Shown here one piece after another: positions 26,701 to 34,576 of a stretch of 64,000 nucleotides of DNA; position 1 is the stretch's first letter, and every line of letters starts with the position of its first letter. The stretch is taken from assembly GCA_903932145.1 (NCBI GenBank), contig CAIZFE010000100.1, positions 1 to 64,000 on the forward strand. Direction: 5' to 3'. The DNA is from an uncultured Rhodopila sp. GTDB lineage: Bacteria; Pseudomonadota; Alphaproteobacteria; Acetobacterales; Acetobacteraceae. The position numbers and the translations under genes were made by a program. The notes beneath the pieces were generated by a model. It had not been told where the DNA came from, searched no databases, and worked only from the letters and a program-made list of their open reading frames with translations.

Positions 26701-27135
26701 CAACGTCTGAGCGCTGGATGATCCCGTTGCAGTCACCAACGCTTGGGACAGGTCGATGTTGGAAGCTCCGGACATTCCGTTCAGGAACTGCCCATAGGTG
26801 ACGGCCACGCTGGTTCCGGCCTGCGACATCGGAACGAGGTCGCCGGTCGCGGGCACAGTTCCGGAGGGCAAGCCGTTAATCACGAAGGGCGCCGCCGTGG
26901 CTGAGAGTGTGGAGCCACTGAAGGTGAGATTCTGGCCAACCGTTATAACAGCAGGAGCGCCGACGCCCGAACCAATGCCACCCAGCAACGACCCGGCGGG
27001 AACCGCCAATTGCGTTTGAACGCCATTCAATATCTGCGCGCGCGTAATCTTCCTGGCAGTACCGGCCTGACTGACAATAAATTCGTCAGTGTCCGCAGCG
27101 GATGTCGCGGGGGAAAGCTCGTCAATCGTGGGCAT
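23752..27135 (-). CDS. long tail fibre with 13 AATKxYVD repeats
   Basis: A 1127-residue fibre. Residues 1-40 form the shared anchor (MPTIDELSPATSAADTDEFI, then VSQAGTAR). Residues about 155-611 contain 13 repeats around AATKQYVD with a following GDTLTGAL or GGSLTGAL. Next comes a segment like the start of pectate-lyase-type beta-helices (YNARLDGATDDTAAFKAAYQ, 627-646) and a long beta-rich C-terminus. Such repeats form rigid trimeric shafts in phage fibres. It probably carries receptor binding or depolymerase activity at its tip, and no catalytic residues can be named. Confidence 0.82.
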   Translation of the reverse strand: MPTIDELSPATSAADTDEFIVSQAGTARKITRAQILNGVQTQLAVPAGSLLGGIGSGVGAPAVITVGQNLTFSGSTLSATAAPFVINGLPSGTVPATGDLVPMSQAGTSVAVTYGQFLNGMSGASNIDLSQALVTATGSSSAQTLGRLAANMLPLAGGTMSGNLTLAAMPVSAPQAANKAYVDQRMATVLPMSGGSLSGVLTLSGSPQHQLDAATKGYSDSIGANALATAGGSLSGPLLLSADPTISLQASTKHYADLKLARTGDTLSGILSLAADPVTAFQAATKNYVDTKVSGSLPQAGGTLSGSLYLASDPTASAQAATKQYVDQRLLRTGDSLTGSLSLASDPTLASQAATKNYVDVQAAAAVTRSGSSMTGALLLATDPAAPLQAATKQYVDLHVSKAGDTLTGALYLAGTPTAPFQAATKQYIDAQFANAITPAGATFSGAVVLAGNPVTATQAATKQYVDTRVSRTGDTLTGPLILASDPVLTSQAATKNYVDSQVLTALPVTGGSLTGALSLGADPITPTQAATKRYVDNQVATALPYTGGSLTGLLSLATAPTAAPHAATKLYVDSQVATALPLGGGSLTGALTLAGLPSSPLQAATKSYVDANPNNVGIINIKMPPYNARLDGATDDTAAFKAAYQAAAAGATIYVPNGTTVVQQPGTWGIALTKRVKWIVDGTTLSDGTPLAAAIPTGGGPVAFVLPGFVAGNTPSGLTVSQGASQPTDFSVNQSSYIVNHSGGANGNVITNVRSDTIIYSSPGNYVWGGLDRLIWVGTQTPTAATPAQHVGRYIQTLRQSATAGSNGQFLPQPQLWGACIEYHDTTGQPSSVTNASLTIEMDWFGNGLDDANCRTIQSLVIGQHNQSGPPVEVANIIGVYLAGGSTGSAKTVFGIGVPFSNAVLDSTYAQAINNAPVIKMSAGQAIAFEGTNSNRLAYDGATNALWWHQGSLSYPVGKGISVGWGQVYSSSVTIPNYISGQIIFLVGSSTFTITLPPVNSVTVGTGFTFSVIGTCTVHIVPHAGDAIETGTVTLHANDRYHIISDSGTFWHEIFWTNIVSPTFLGPIVLPSYAVAALPNGVVAGAKAFASNGRKPGEASGSGTGVEVFFDGQHWISSCGGSVVAA
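25303..26673 (-). repeat. intragenic tandem repeat array of the long tail fibre
   Basis: Thirteen in-frame units start (AATK or variant) at residues 176, 213, 250, 283, 320, 353, 390, 423, 460, 493, 530, 567 and 604. Spacings are 37,37,33,37,33,37,33,37,33,37,37,37 residues (111 or 99 bases). The central part alternates 37 and 33, giving a 70-residue super-repeat, which suggests growth by duplication of a two-unit block. Confidence 0.9.
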
Positions 27136-27219
27136 GACTATTTTATTCTCCGGTCCCTCTGAACGCGCAAAGGGCCTGATCCTGATGATGGTTGGCTTTG
27201 TAGGACGGCGATTGGGTCG

Positions 27220-27708
27220 TTATGAACCGGCTGATAGGACGGGATTGCCATTCTGATCCGTCAGAACGACGCCGGTAGCCGTCATGAGTGCATTGGCGGG
27301 AATCAACGGGATGGAGATTTGGATAACGGGCAGCAGTATGGTCCTTTGCAAGGACCGTCCGTTAATGGTTGTTATTCCAAAATTGATGTTGTATGTCGTG
27401 CCTGCCTGACCTTCGGACAGCCATACTATAACCCGGCTGCCGTCCGCGGTCGCACTTTGAAGCGTCAGGTCGCCGGGCGCTGAGGGCGTGATGCTTACGT
27501 TGAGGGTTGCAATTCCATCTCCGTTGTTGCCGACGATCGCGGGCGCGATATCCAGGATATAATCCAGTATATCGCCAGGGTCCTTGGCCGGCCAATTCAG
27601 TGGCGGCAACGTCATCGCGGCGGCACCGCGCGGTACCGGAATAAAAGAATCGATTGTTACCAGTCTGGCGTTACTTGGCTTCCAGACATGACTTACGGTG
27701 ACCGACAT
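27220..27708 (-). CDS. phage fibre-tail adaptor-like protein
   Basis: A 162-residue protein with LNWPAKDPGDILDYILDIAP, followed by a beta sandwich with VIVWLSEGQAGTTYNINFGI and TTINGRSLQRTILLPV. This pattern (W-P-x-K-D-P, then VWLSxGxAGxxYxV) is typical of small phage fibre adaptor proteins that cap the baseplate side of a fibre. It lies directly before the long fibre, consistent with that job. The stop-start gaps on both sides are under 90 bases. Confidence 0.6.
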   Translation of the reverse strand: MSVTVSHVWKPSNARLVTIDSFIPVPRGAAAMTLPPLNWPAKDPGDILDYILDIAPAIVGNNGDGIATLNVSITPSAPGDLTLQSATADGSRVIVWLSEGQAGTTYNINFGITTINGRSLQRTILLPVIQISIPLIPANALMTATGVVLTDQNGNPVLSAGS

Positions 27709-27776
27709 ACAAAATCCAATTCGTGGAGTATCTTCGTTATCTGGTACCGGCAGCGGCAGGGACGTGACGGTGCTGG

Positions 27777-29030
27777 CTACCAGCGAACGACCACAAGGCC
27801 ACCACCGCCGGCCGCACCGTTGAATGCAGTATTACCCGACCCGCCAGTGCCGGCCCCGGCTGCGCCGCCGCCTGGAAAACTGCCGGTGTTACCGGTGGTG
27901 CCGCTGTTTTGCGCGCCGCCGATGGGAGAGGCGCCCCCCATCCCGCCCTGATTGAGAATGCCCGCCTGACCGGCCGAGCCGGCAAAATTGACGTCGCCGC
28001 CAATGCCGATCCCGGGCGGCGTCGCTCCATTCTCAGGGGCGGACGTGGTTGCCAGATAATTCAGGCTGCCGCCGCTTGCACTCACAAATTGACCGAAGCT
28101 GGAGCTGCCGCCAGGGCCGGCCGCGGCCCCGCCGGTTGTCCCAGCCGCCCCCCCGGCGCCGACTGTGATGGCGACGGATTGCCCCGGCGTCAGGCCAGTG
28201 ACCAATTTCCGAGCATAGCCGCCGCCGGAACCACCGCCACTGGCTAACCCGGGGAGTGATGCATAGGTGCCGGCCCCACCGCCCCATATCTCGACTTCAA
28301 CCTGGGTCACGCCCCCGGGCACCACAAAGTTTCCGCTACCGGAAAAACTTTGGACACCGGAAGCAAATCCCGGCCGCAGCGCCGGCAGCTTCCAGTTCAG
28401 AAACGGAGCCGTCGGAATGACGGTGATATTCGCCGCCGTCACGGCGGTTTGGCCAAATGCCACCGTGACCTGATATAGCGGAACCCATCCGCTATCCGCA
28501 GCCGGTGTCATTTGACTGCCGGTATTGCCTGGAACGCCCGGTTTGACCTGCAACTGGACGCGTTGGGTGCGGATGGTGTTCTGAGCGGCGCCCGAATTAG
28601 AGGGACCGCTGAATGATTGCGCGGGATTACTGGCGTTATAATATGGAAGCACGACCGGGTTTGCGTCGGCCTCCTGAAACGTGGCTTCGATCAGATAGTT
28701 GACCGACTGTCCCGCACTGGCTGGTGCCGCCAAAGTAAAGCTGGTGGATACAGTGTTGATGCCCATCTTGAGAACAAGATCGGTCGAATCCGCCGGAATC
28801 GATCCATAGGCTGTGACATCGATTGGGCCCAATTGGGTAATGCTGCCCGGCCCGATGGATACATTCATGGAGGCCGGGCTGGTGGGCTGACAGCTTAGTC
28901 CATCGACCGCGGCGTTACCGCCCAGCATGGCCTGCGCCAAAAAGCCAAGGCCGATCATGGCATTTCGATTTATGGACAGTAGGTCCGTATCAAGCGGAAT
29001 GGCGCTCGGGTAAACGATAGTGCGGTCCAT
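27777..29030 (-). CDS. tail fibre/adhesin with glycine-rich C-terminal domain
   Basis: A 417-residue protein. The N-terminal half (about 1-215) resembles phage proteins that bind the baseplate (FLAQAMLGGNAAVDGLSCQP, GSITQLGPIDVTAYGSIPAD, YLIEATFQEAD). The C-terminal 190 residues are an extreme Gly/Ala/Ser-rich domain, starting at NFVVPGGVTQVEVEIWGGG and ending GGGGLVVVRW. This pattern is seen in phage receptor-binding adhesins built on polyglycine helices. It lies between tail protein I and the fibre adaptor and is probably a receptor-binding component. Confidence 0.75.
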   Translation of the reverse strand: MDRTIVYPSAIPLDTDLLSINRNAMIGLGFLAQAMLGGNAAVDGLSCQPTSPASMNVSIGPGSITQLGPIDVTAYGSIPADSTDLVLKMGINTVSTSFTLAAPASAGQSVNYLIEATFQEADANPVVLPYYNASNPAQSFSGPSNSGAAQNTIRTQRVQLQVKPGVPGNTGSQMTPAADSGWVPLYQVTVAFGQTAVTAANITVIPTAPFLNWKLPALRPGFASGVQSFSGSGNFVVPGGVTQVEVEIWGGGAGTYASLPGLASGGGSGGGYARKLVTGLTPGQSVAITVGAGGAAGTTGGAAAGPGGSSSFGQFVSASGGSLNYLATTSAPENGATPPGIGIGGDVNFAGSAGQAGILNQGGMGGASPIGGAQNSGTTGNTGSFPGGGAAGAGTGGSGNTAFNGAAGGGGLVVVRW

Positions 29031-29060
29031 GCGGGCTTTGGCCCCTTCTTAAGTTTAGGT

Positions 29061-29735
29061 TTATTGAATGCGGAGCCAGGCGGTCGCGTTGACCGGAAGT
29101 AGGCGGCACAGGTTTGTCTGAATGTCCTGGTCGGTCACCTGTCCCAGCAAAATCGAGAGATCGACGTAGCCGATCGTGCCCTGCCGATACCCGCCGTTCG
29201 ACGTGCCGTAGCCGGCCAACCAGGCGACACCGGGGGATGGGGGGCGTGTGGCCGTAACGAAAAACTGGAACGGCAGGTGCAGATTGCCCCACCCGCCGGT
29301 CACCCCATACGCAAGGCCAGACGCTTGCAGGCTAGCAGAACTCGCCCACCCGCCTGTATCCATGCAGTTGGCAGGCTCGAAAATGCGAGGTGGCGTTCCG
29401 GTCAGGGCGGTTATCCCGGTTGATACGGCAGTGCGCGTGCCTGCGTCCCGAAGTAATTGGCTTTGAATCCGGGCGCGATAGGTAACGTCGCCTTCATTCG
29501 CTTGTCGATTCAGATGGGAACCGAAGTAATCTTTGGCGATCAGATCGAGCCAATATCCGGTAGCACTGCGAAGCCGTGTCTGTGCGATGACATATTGGAT
29601 TGAATCGTAGAGCCAGACCCAGGGTGTTGCGATACATCGCAACAGCGCCCGCAGGTTCGGACTTGTTTCGGCGAACCAGCGGCTGGGAAGCACCATCCAA
29701 AGCCGATTGACGATATCCGCCAGATCACCCGTCAT
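29061..29735 (-). CDS. baseplate/tail protein I-like
   Basis: A 224-residue protein directly after baseplate J, as gpI follows gpJ in P2-type baseplates. The N-terminal part (LPSRWFAETSPNLRALLR, then TATGYWLDLIAKDYFG-like text) fits the family that joins the wedge to the fibres. The C-terminal part is more variable (YGTSNGGYRQGTIGYVDLS). It overlaps baseplate J by 11 bases. Assignment rests on position plus moderate similarity. Confidence 0.65.
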   Translation of the reverse strand: MTGDLADIVNRLWMVLPSRWFAETSPNLRALLRCIATPWVWLYDSIQYVIAQTRLRSATGYWLDLIAKDYFGSHLNRQANEGDVTYRARIQSQLLRDAGTRTAVSTGITALTGTPPRIFEPANCMDTGGWASSASLQASGLAYGVTGGWGNLHLPFQFFVTATRPPSPGVAWLAGYGTSNGGYRQGTIGYVDLSILLGQVTDQDIQTNLCRLLPVNATAWLRIQ

Positions 29736-30861
29736 TTGTTGTCACCATGATCTGACCCGCCTTGATAACCGTGAATGGTGCGGAGACGATGTCGGTCGCA
29801 CCGCCATTTAACTGGATTGCCGTGATATTTTCGACCGCGGCCCCAGCCAAATAGGCATTTTGCGCAACCCGTGTGACCGACGCACCGCGTCCAATGGGCA
29901 GACTGTTTAGATAAGCACTGACATAATTCTGAATGCTCGCGATTGTTGCTGCGTTGGCCGCCGCCGATGAGATCAAAGCGGTCAGAGATACGTTGACGAT
30001 CAGCACCTGCGGGGCCGATACGGAAAATGTGGTTCCAACCGGACGGACTGAATCGACGGCGCTCGCCACTTCTGACAAAAGCACGGAAGACGGAAAGCCC
30101 GTGCCATCATCGACGACCACAGCGAACGAACCGATCTGCGCTACACCATTAGCCGTGGAATTTTCGGCGACCGCTACATCCAGGCCTTGGCGTACGTTCG
30201 CGATGGCATTGCGCACCGCGGTCAGCGTGGCTCGAGAGAGGCTGGCAAGGTAGTTCTGAAAACGCGCCCGAAAGGCGATGTCACTTTCCGCATCGGCTCC
30301 GTTCGTGAGTGGACTTGCATTGCTGACCTGATCGATTCCCGGAAGTGAGGCCGCTATCATGATGATTGTGCCGGCCAAAACGTTACCCGCTGATCCACTA
30401 ACAGCACATGCTATCGGCAAATTTGTCGAACTCACGCCAATGGGTAGCAAATACCCCGAGCTGGAAGATTGCCAATTGGATAGGGTTTTATCTTCGGTTA
30501 CACTGAAACTCGGAGACCCGTCGGCGGTCTTAATAGTGGTTCCCACAGGAATGGTGGCAGGCAGATTGCTTGAAAATCGGGAAAACGTAACTATGCCGGT
30601 GGACGGCGTGGCGGGAAGCCGTGTTTGGCCGAAGTCTAACATCCAGGAGTCCAGATCGGTGCCTTGGGATGTCGATGCGCGTGTTGTTTGCAAAACCTGC
30701 AAGAGGAGCCATTGTAGCCACAGAACAACCGACGCATTGGCTTCGAATATCGCGCGAACGACTGATCCTACGGAAACATCGATCAGAGCGGTGCTGGAAC
30801 TTTGAAGGGCAGCCCCCATGTCCTGAACGAGCTGTGAGAAACCTTTGAGGCTCAGATTCAT
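29725..30861 (-). CDS. baseplate J-like protein
   Basis: A 378-residue wedge protein of contractile injection machines. Recognisable family blocks are the N-terminal helix with VGSVVRAIFEANASVVLWLQ, the TRASTSQGTDLDSWMLDFG segment, RLPATPSTGIVTFSR, VGTTIKTADG, GADAESDIAFRARFQNYLAS and VDDGTGFPSS. The ATG overlaps the stop of the W-like gene (ATGA). Its presence with W and I types shows a complete contractile wedge. Confidence 0.9.
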   Translation of the reverse strand: MNLSLKGFSQLVQDMGAALQSSSTALIDVSVGSVVRAIFEANASVVLWLQWLLLQVLQTTRASTSQGTDLDSWMLDFGQTRLPATPSTGIVTFSRFSSNLPATIPVGTTIKTADGSPSFSVTEDKTLSNWQSSSSGYLLPIGVSSTNLPIACAVSGSAGNVLAGTIIMIAASLPGIDQVSNASPLTNGADAESDIAFRARFQNYLASLSRATLTAVRNAIANVRQGLDVAVAENSTANGVAQIGSFAVVVDDGTGFPSSVLLSEVASAVDSVRPVGTTFSVSAPQVLIVNVSLTALISSAAANAATIASIQNYVSAYLNSLPIGRGASVTRVAQNAYLAGAAVENITAIQLNGGATDIVSAPFTVIKAGQIMVTTNDG

Positions 30862-31244
30862 GCTGCTCCGCCTGCGGTGACGTTGATGCCCACCGCCAAT
30901 CCGGACGTGGGATCGGCATAGGTAATATTGGCGACTACATACCCGGCAGCTGTATCAGCTACTGCGACGCTGACCTGTGGGGGTGGATTTTGTGGAACGG
31001 CCGACTCAAGCGCGAGTTGCGTGCTCACGATTGCTTCCACTTTGGCGGGATTGGCCGGGCCACCGACGAATTGTGCCAGCCCGCCCCCGTAGTCTAAATT
31101 CCAAATATAGCCGCCCGGGTTGGTAAGAAGGCGGCGGACGACCCGTTGAGTGACCGTATCGGAACTGCTTGCCAGGGCAAGATCTCCTCCCGCGCCGACG
31201 ACGAGGTCGGAACCCCATTCATGAAAGATATCGTTCACGTTCAT
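30858..31244 (-). CDS. baseplate W/gp25-like protein
   Basis: A 128-residue protein placed between the V-like and J-like genes, where the lysozyme-like wedge protein W (gp25) lies in related phages. Visible features are GSDLVVGAGGDLALASSSDT, TQRVVRRLLTNPGGYIWNLDYGGGLAQFVG (a typical gp25/gp46 pattern) and a beta-rich C-terminus. Overlaps with both neighbours show coupled translation. Confidence 0.7.
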   Translation of the reverse strand: MNVNDIFHEWGSDLVVGAGGDLALASSSDTVTQRVVRRLLTNPGGYIWNLDYGGGLAQFVGGPANPAKVEAIVSTQLALESAVPQNPPPQVSVAVADTAAGYVVANITYADPTSGLAVGINVTAGGAA

Positions 31245-31762
31245 TGGTCCAGAGGCGATGGCGTGCCGGTTGTCTGATTTGGAGCGACAGAATGGGTATG
31301 CGTATTGTAATGTCCACGCAGTGCGCTGAGTGATCCCTGGCGGTCGTAAACATCGCCCTGGACATGCAGATCACCGACCATTTGGATCGTGCCGTCGTTG
31401 CAGAGTTTAATGCTGCTGCCTGTTGCATGGACCAGCCAAAACTCACCGGTGGCGCCAGCCGGCGGCACTTGTTTCGCCGAAAAGCAGCGGCCGACGATGA
31501 CGCCCTGTTCCATATCGCCTTCCTGAGGAACGAACAGTACCTGATCCCCTGGCGTGGGCAGGCAAACCATTCCCCAACCATTGCCGACCCATTGTGATAA
31601 CAGCGGCAGCCAGCCCGATAGCACGCCGTCAGGCTGGATCAGCAATCTTGCGGTGGAGTTGCCGGGATTCACCGACGTTATGGTGCCAAATTTTATCTGA
31701 CCCGCCGATTGATCCAAAGTGGCAGCGTGTCCTTTTATGGCATTCGATAACCTATCCAACAT
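31241..31762 (-). CDS. baseplate assembly protein V (spike)-like
   Basis: A 173-residue protein with an OB-type N-terminal domain (FGTITSVNPGNSTARLLIQP, WGMVCLPTPGDQVLFVPQEG, GVIVGRCFS). A C-terminal spike region with DGTIQMVGDLHVQGDVYDRQ follows, then HYNTHTHSVAPNQTTGTP, an HxH-type tip motif. gpV-type proteins form the membrane-piercing tip. ATG 31762 is chosen for GAGGG upstream, and the longer frame starting at 31792 overlaps the preceding gene. Confidence 0.85.
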   Translation of the reverse strand: MLDRLSNAIKGHAATLDQSAGQIKFGTITSVNPGNSTARLLIQPDGVLSGWLPLLSQWVGNGWGMVCLPTPGDQVLFVPQEGDMEQGVIVGRCFSAKQVPPAGATGEFWLVHATGSSIKLCNDGTIQMVGDLHVQGDVYDRQGSLSALRGHYNTHTHSVAPNQTTGTPSPLDQ

Positions 31763-31775
31763 GATCCCTCGTTTA

Positions 31776-32786
31776 TTAGATCGCGGCGGCACGAACGCTC
31801 TGGGTGGACCCGGATTTGGAATTATAATGGCGTTCTATGCTGTCGATTCTGTACGTCGTGTCCAAGACGGAGTTGGTGCCTTGGAATAATACGACAGTTC
31901 GCGGCGTGAGCGTGAGGTCCCATGGCATGTCAAGGTGCAACATCGTGGCCAGACGGCTTAATTCCGAGGTGTAGCGTCCTGCCGCGTCGGTGACCTGCTG
32001 CGATGTCAGGTTCGATGACGAAAAGAGGAATGCCTGATCGCTCGGGGTGGCTGCAGGCGTTGCGGCGGCGTTGTTGCTATCGTAAGATGCCATGTTCTGA
32101 GAGTTCCAGGATTGCACCCGAGCGGTTGTGCTGGCCGTAATGGACAGTGCCCGTTCTATTCGCAGACGCTGAACGTTGCTTATGGCGAGGGGAACCGCAG
32201 CACTGTCGGCACCCGTGGAAGGTTGGAAAACCAGCATGGTACCAGAGACGAAGACGTCGAAGCTATTTTCTCGCGCAAGCTGAACGACCAGGTCCCAGTC
32301 CGAACGAAGCTGAGAAAAGCGGCCGAGCGAGAGCCTTGTGTAACCGTCGCCATAGTAACGGCCAACAGTGCCGGTGGTTGGCGAGACCGTCGCATTAAGG
32401 CCATGGTATCCTGCTATGGCCGACACGACCTCCGATGCTGTTTGGTTGACGAAATCCTGTTGCCGATAGGAGTCGATCATTGAGGCCGACAAATCTCGTC
32501 CCTCGATCGCCACGGTTGCCAGAACCGGGTCGATGAGGATCGAGTCGACCATGCCGGTGATTAAAATCTCGCTGCTGGTGATCGTCGAAACCTCCACATA
32601 GGCAAGGGAGGCGGCCGACCAAAACCCGATATTACTGAGCGGCGAGGGGCCGAGGGCGAACGTCAGAGCAAACGTATCGGCTGAAAAGCAGTTGGTTGTT
32701 GAAAAAAATGCGTGCAGTAAACCCTGGATTTGAATGCCGTTGACGGAAATGCTGATTCCCGCCCCGCCCACCATCGTATTGGTCAT
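31776..32786 (-). CDS. phage late control D/baseplate hub protein
   Basis: A 336-residue hub protein of the gpD (gp27-like) family, positioned between the X/LysM protein and the spike V protein, as in P2 and Mu. Visible parts include FALGPSPLSNIGFWSAASLA, VAIEGRDLSASMIDSYR, TASEVVSAIAGYHGL, SDWDLVVQLARENSFDVFVSG and the C-terminal TYRIDSIERHYNSKSG. It should form the trimeric hub on which the spike sits. Its start is adjacent to the LysM gene stop. Confidence 0.85.
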   Translation of the reverse strand: MTNTMVGGAGISISVNGIQIQGLLHAFFSTTNCFSADTFALTFALGPSPLSNIGFWSAASLAYVEVSTITSSEILITGMVDSILIDPVLATVAIEGRDLSASMIDSYRQQDFVNQTASEVVSAIAGYHGLNATVSPTTGTVGRYYGDGYTRLSLGRFSQLRSDWDLVVQLARENSFDVFVSGTMLVFQPSTGADSAAVPLAISNVQRLRIERALSITASTTARVQSWNSQNMASYDSNNAAATPAATPSDQAFLFSSSNLTSQQVTDAAGRYTSELSRLATMLHLDMPWDLTLTPRTVVLFQGTNSVLDTTYRIDSIERHYNSKSGSTQSVRAAAI

Positions 32787-32972
32787 CTATTGCGGGCCGA
32801 TCCCGTCCGAAAATGCTGAGGACGATGAAGGGATCACCAATTGCGTCTGGCCGATCAGAATTGGGTCGGACAAATTATTCACCTTGGCGATGTTGATCCA
32901 TTGGAGGGCGCTGCCCAGCTCCTTGGCGGCTATATGGAACAGATTGCCACCGACCACCGTGATACTTCGCAT
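32787..32972 (-). CDS. LysM-like tail protein X
   Basis: A 61-residue protein with a single LysM-like fold: VVGGNLFHIAAKELGSALQW, INIAKVNNLSDP, then LVIPSS. gpX-type LysM proteins sit at the hub and may touch peptidoglycan. The gene lies between the U-like tail protein and hub D, the usual position. Its stop touches the start of D. Confidence 0.8.
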   Translation of the reverse strand: MRSITVVGGNLFHIAAKELGSALQWINIAKVNNLSDPILIGQTQLVIPSSSSAFSDGIGPQ

Positions 32973-32973
32973 G

Positions 32974-33678
32974 TCAATTGCCGCTGCCGGTTAGATTTGT
33001 GCCAATTCGCCCAACATAGGATCTGGTGTTCACTGCGGACGCCAGTAATCCGGCCGCGTCGACGGTGGCTGCAAACTGTTGGGGCTGGCTGCTCAGCTGA
33101 GCAGAATACTCCGCAATCCCGGCATTCAGTGCGTTCAGCGTCGAAACAACCGCGAGAGTTGCCTGCGTTTGGTCGGTTGTGCCGGTGGTCAATGCGTTCG
33201 GGGCAGAAAGAGACATTTGAAGCGACGAAAGATCGATGCCTGACCCGCTGGCAGAAAGCCCGCCGCTGCTGAGATCAGTGGATATCAAGGCCGCTACCAG
33301 AGGGACATGTCCCTGTGTCGTGCCAGATTGATAAACGACCGTGCAGGTCAATCGATAGGGGATCCACCAAGGACTTTGATAACTGGCGACGAAGCTTTTT
33401 ACGACAACCGTCCGCCGGAACGATGCCCATGTCAGCGGCACGACTTCGCCCGAGAGGCGCAGATTGTCGAACAGCCGTGCTCGGGATTCGGCGTTCGGCC
33501 CAGAAAATTTGCCTTCGAAGACGATATCCCCGTCCTCAGGGCCAAGCCGCTCGACAACTCTTTGGCCGTTGGAGAGGATATGGACTGCAAGCCGCTGGCG
33601 TCCTCCGAAGCGAATGGAGGGGGGAACCTCAAAGTCCTGAAGATCAATCGATCCGATCTGGATAGGGGAATCCTTCAA
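32974..33678 (-). CDS. phage tail protein (U/DNA-circulation N-terminal-like)
   Basis: A 234-residue protein. Its N-terminus (IDLQDFEVPPSIRFGGRQRL, VERLGPEDGDIVFEGKF, FDNLRLSGEVVPLTW, FVASYQSPWWIPYRLTC) resembles tail-hub proteins encoded between the tape measure and LysM X in alphaproteobacterial phages. The C-terminal 100 residues are helical (LNALNAGIAEYSAQLSSQPQ). The only usable start is TTG 33678, since a stop lies two codons upstream. GGAAG is about 10 bases away. Confidence 0.65.
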   Translation of the reverse strand: MKDSPIQIGSIDLQDFEVPPSIRFGGRQRLAVHILSNGQRVVERLGPEDGDIVFEGKFSGPNAESRARLFDNLRLSGEVVPLTWASFRRTVVVKSFVASYQSPWWIPYRLTCTVVYQSGTTQGHVPLVAALISTDLSSGGLSASGSGIDLSSLQMSLSAPNALTTGTTDQTQATLAVVSTLNALNAGIAEYSAQLSSQPQQFAATVDAAGLLASAVNTRSYVGRIGTNLTGSGN

Positions 33679-33709
33679 GGGTCAGGTTACTTCCATGAAT
33701 AGGGGCGGG

Positions 33710-34252
33710 TCAGAACGGTGCTACTCGACTGCGCGGCACGCTCGCCCGAGGGTCAACGCTGGTCATTCCGGAAGCCGGTTTTCCGAGCGTGCGTCCCAAA
33801 TGTTGTATTGCCCAGCGACCGAGCGCGGACCCGTCGATGTGGAGCGTCGTTACGGATTGTTGGCGGTGGTGTTCCTGGCCTTCGGCGGGTTTATCGCTGG
33901 ACCCTTCGGTAGATGGGTCCGCTTGGATTGCGAAGTCAGGCTCGGGTGCCGGCTGTTCGCCGAACTGTTGACCGGCCGTAGCCGGGATTTTCGCACCGAC
34001 CGACAGCCAACGTTCCGGTTGCGGGGAACTATCCGCGGGTGCGTCATTCCGATTGGGTTTGGCAGGAAATGTCGTTGCCAACTCCGGGGCCGACCCTTTG
34101 GGGGGCGCGAATGAGGCAGTGGGGGGCGCTGGAAAGCCGCGAAACCTGGTCTGCGAAAAAGCGACGTTTTTACCGAAGGAATGGGCCTTCGGTTCGTCCG
34201 CCAGAACGGGACTGGATAGTACCGGCGCTGCCATGGAGGTGTTATTCAACAT
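33710..34252 (-). CDS. Pro/Ala-rich phage tail protein, unknown
   Basis: From ATG 34252 the frame encodes 180 residues. A Pro/Ala/Ser-rich, low-complexity N-terminal two-thirds is followed by a better-structured end (VTTLHIDGSALGRWAIQHLG, then TLGKPASGMTSVDPRASVP). The end resembles a short motif I associate with alphaproteobacterial phage tail genes. It occupies the tape-measure position but is far too short for a normal one and lacks long helices. The frame stays open upstream to 34606, but codon content there looks non-coding in this frame. The start is uncertain. Confidence 0.5.
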   Translation of the reverse strand: MLNNTSMAAPVLSSPVLADEPKAHSFGKNVAFSQTRFRGFPAPPTASFAPPKGSAPELATTFPAKPNRNDAPADSSPQPERWLSVGAKIPATAGQQFGEQPAPEPDFAIQADPSTEGSSDKPAEGQEHHRQQSVTTLHIDGSALGRWAIQHLGRTLGKPASGMTSVDPRASVPRSRVAPF

Positions 34253-34576
34253 ACATTTTGTCGCTTGGCCCCATGGGTAGATTGCACTTGTGGGGCGGGA
34301 CCTCCCGACGATCGGCTGGGTCGCTGAGGCGTTCGGCGATGAGAGAGACGGCCATGCGGTCTTTGGTGTGGCGCTCGCTGCTTGGGACCGCATCCACGAG
34401 ACCGTCGTCACGACGCGCGGGGAGAAGGCGGAACCCTCAAGTTGTTGCCCGGGTGCCCTGTAACGGTGTCGGGCAGAGGCCAGAGGCGCACAAAAATACT
34501 TCGGAAAGCTCATCACCTTCTGTAGGGCCACAAACCAGGCGATCCGCCGGGTATTCGCGTTGGTGATTTTGGTCAC
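34235..34576 (-). pseudogene. possible tape-measure remnant with shifted frames
   Basis: After the frameshifted chaperone ends (stop 34573-34575, overlapped by a GTG at 34574-34576), about 340 bases have no single convincing frame. One frame gives TKITNANTRRIAWFVALQKV near the start. A second frame gives a hydrophilic 51-residue stretch (GTG 34397 to TAA 34242, including MAVSLIAERLSDPADRREV). This is where a tape-measure gene should begin. The pattern suggests a deletion with frame loss. Alternatively these are two tiny genes. Confidence 0.3.

Noticed and set aside
33315-33702. Forward frames in the baseplate region as antisense genes or a toxin-antitoxin pair
   Set aside because: They are contained within the reverse tail gene and show no toxin, antitoxin or DNA-binding pattern.
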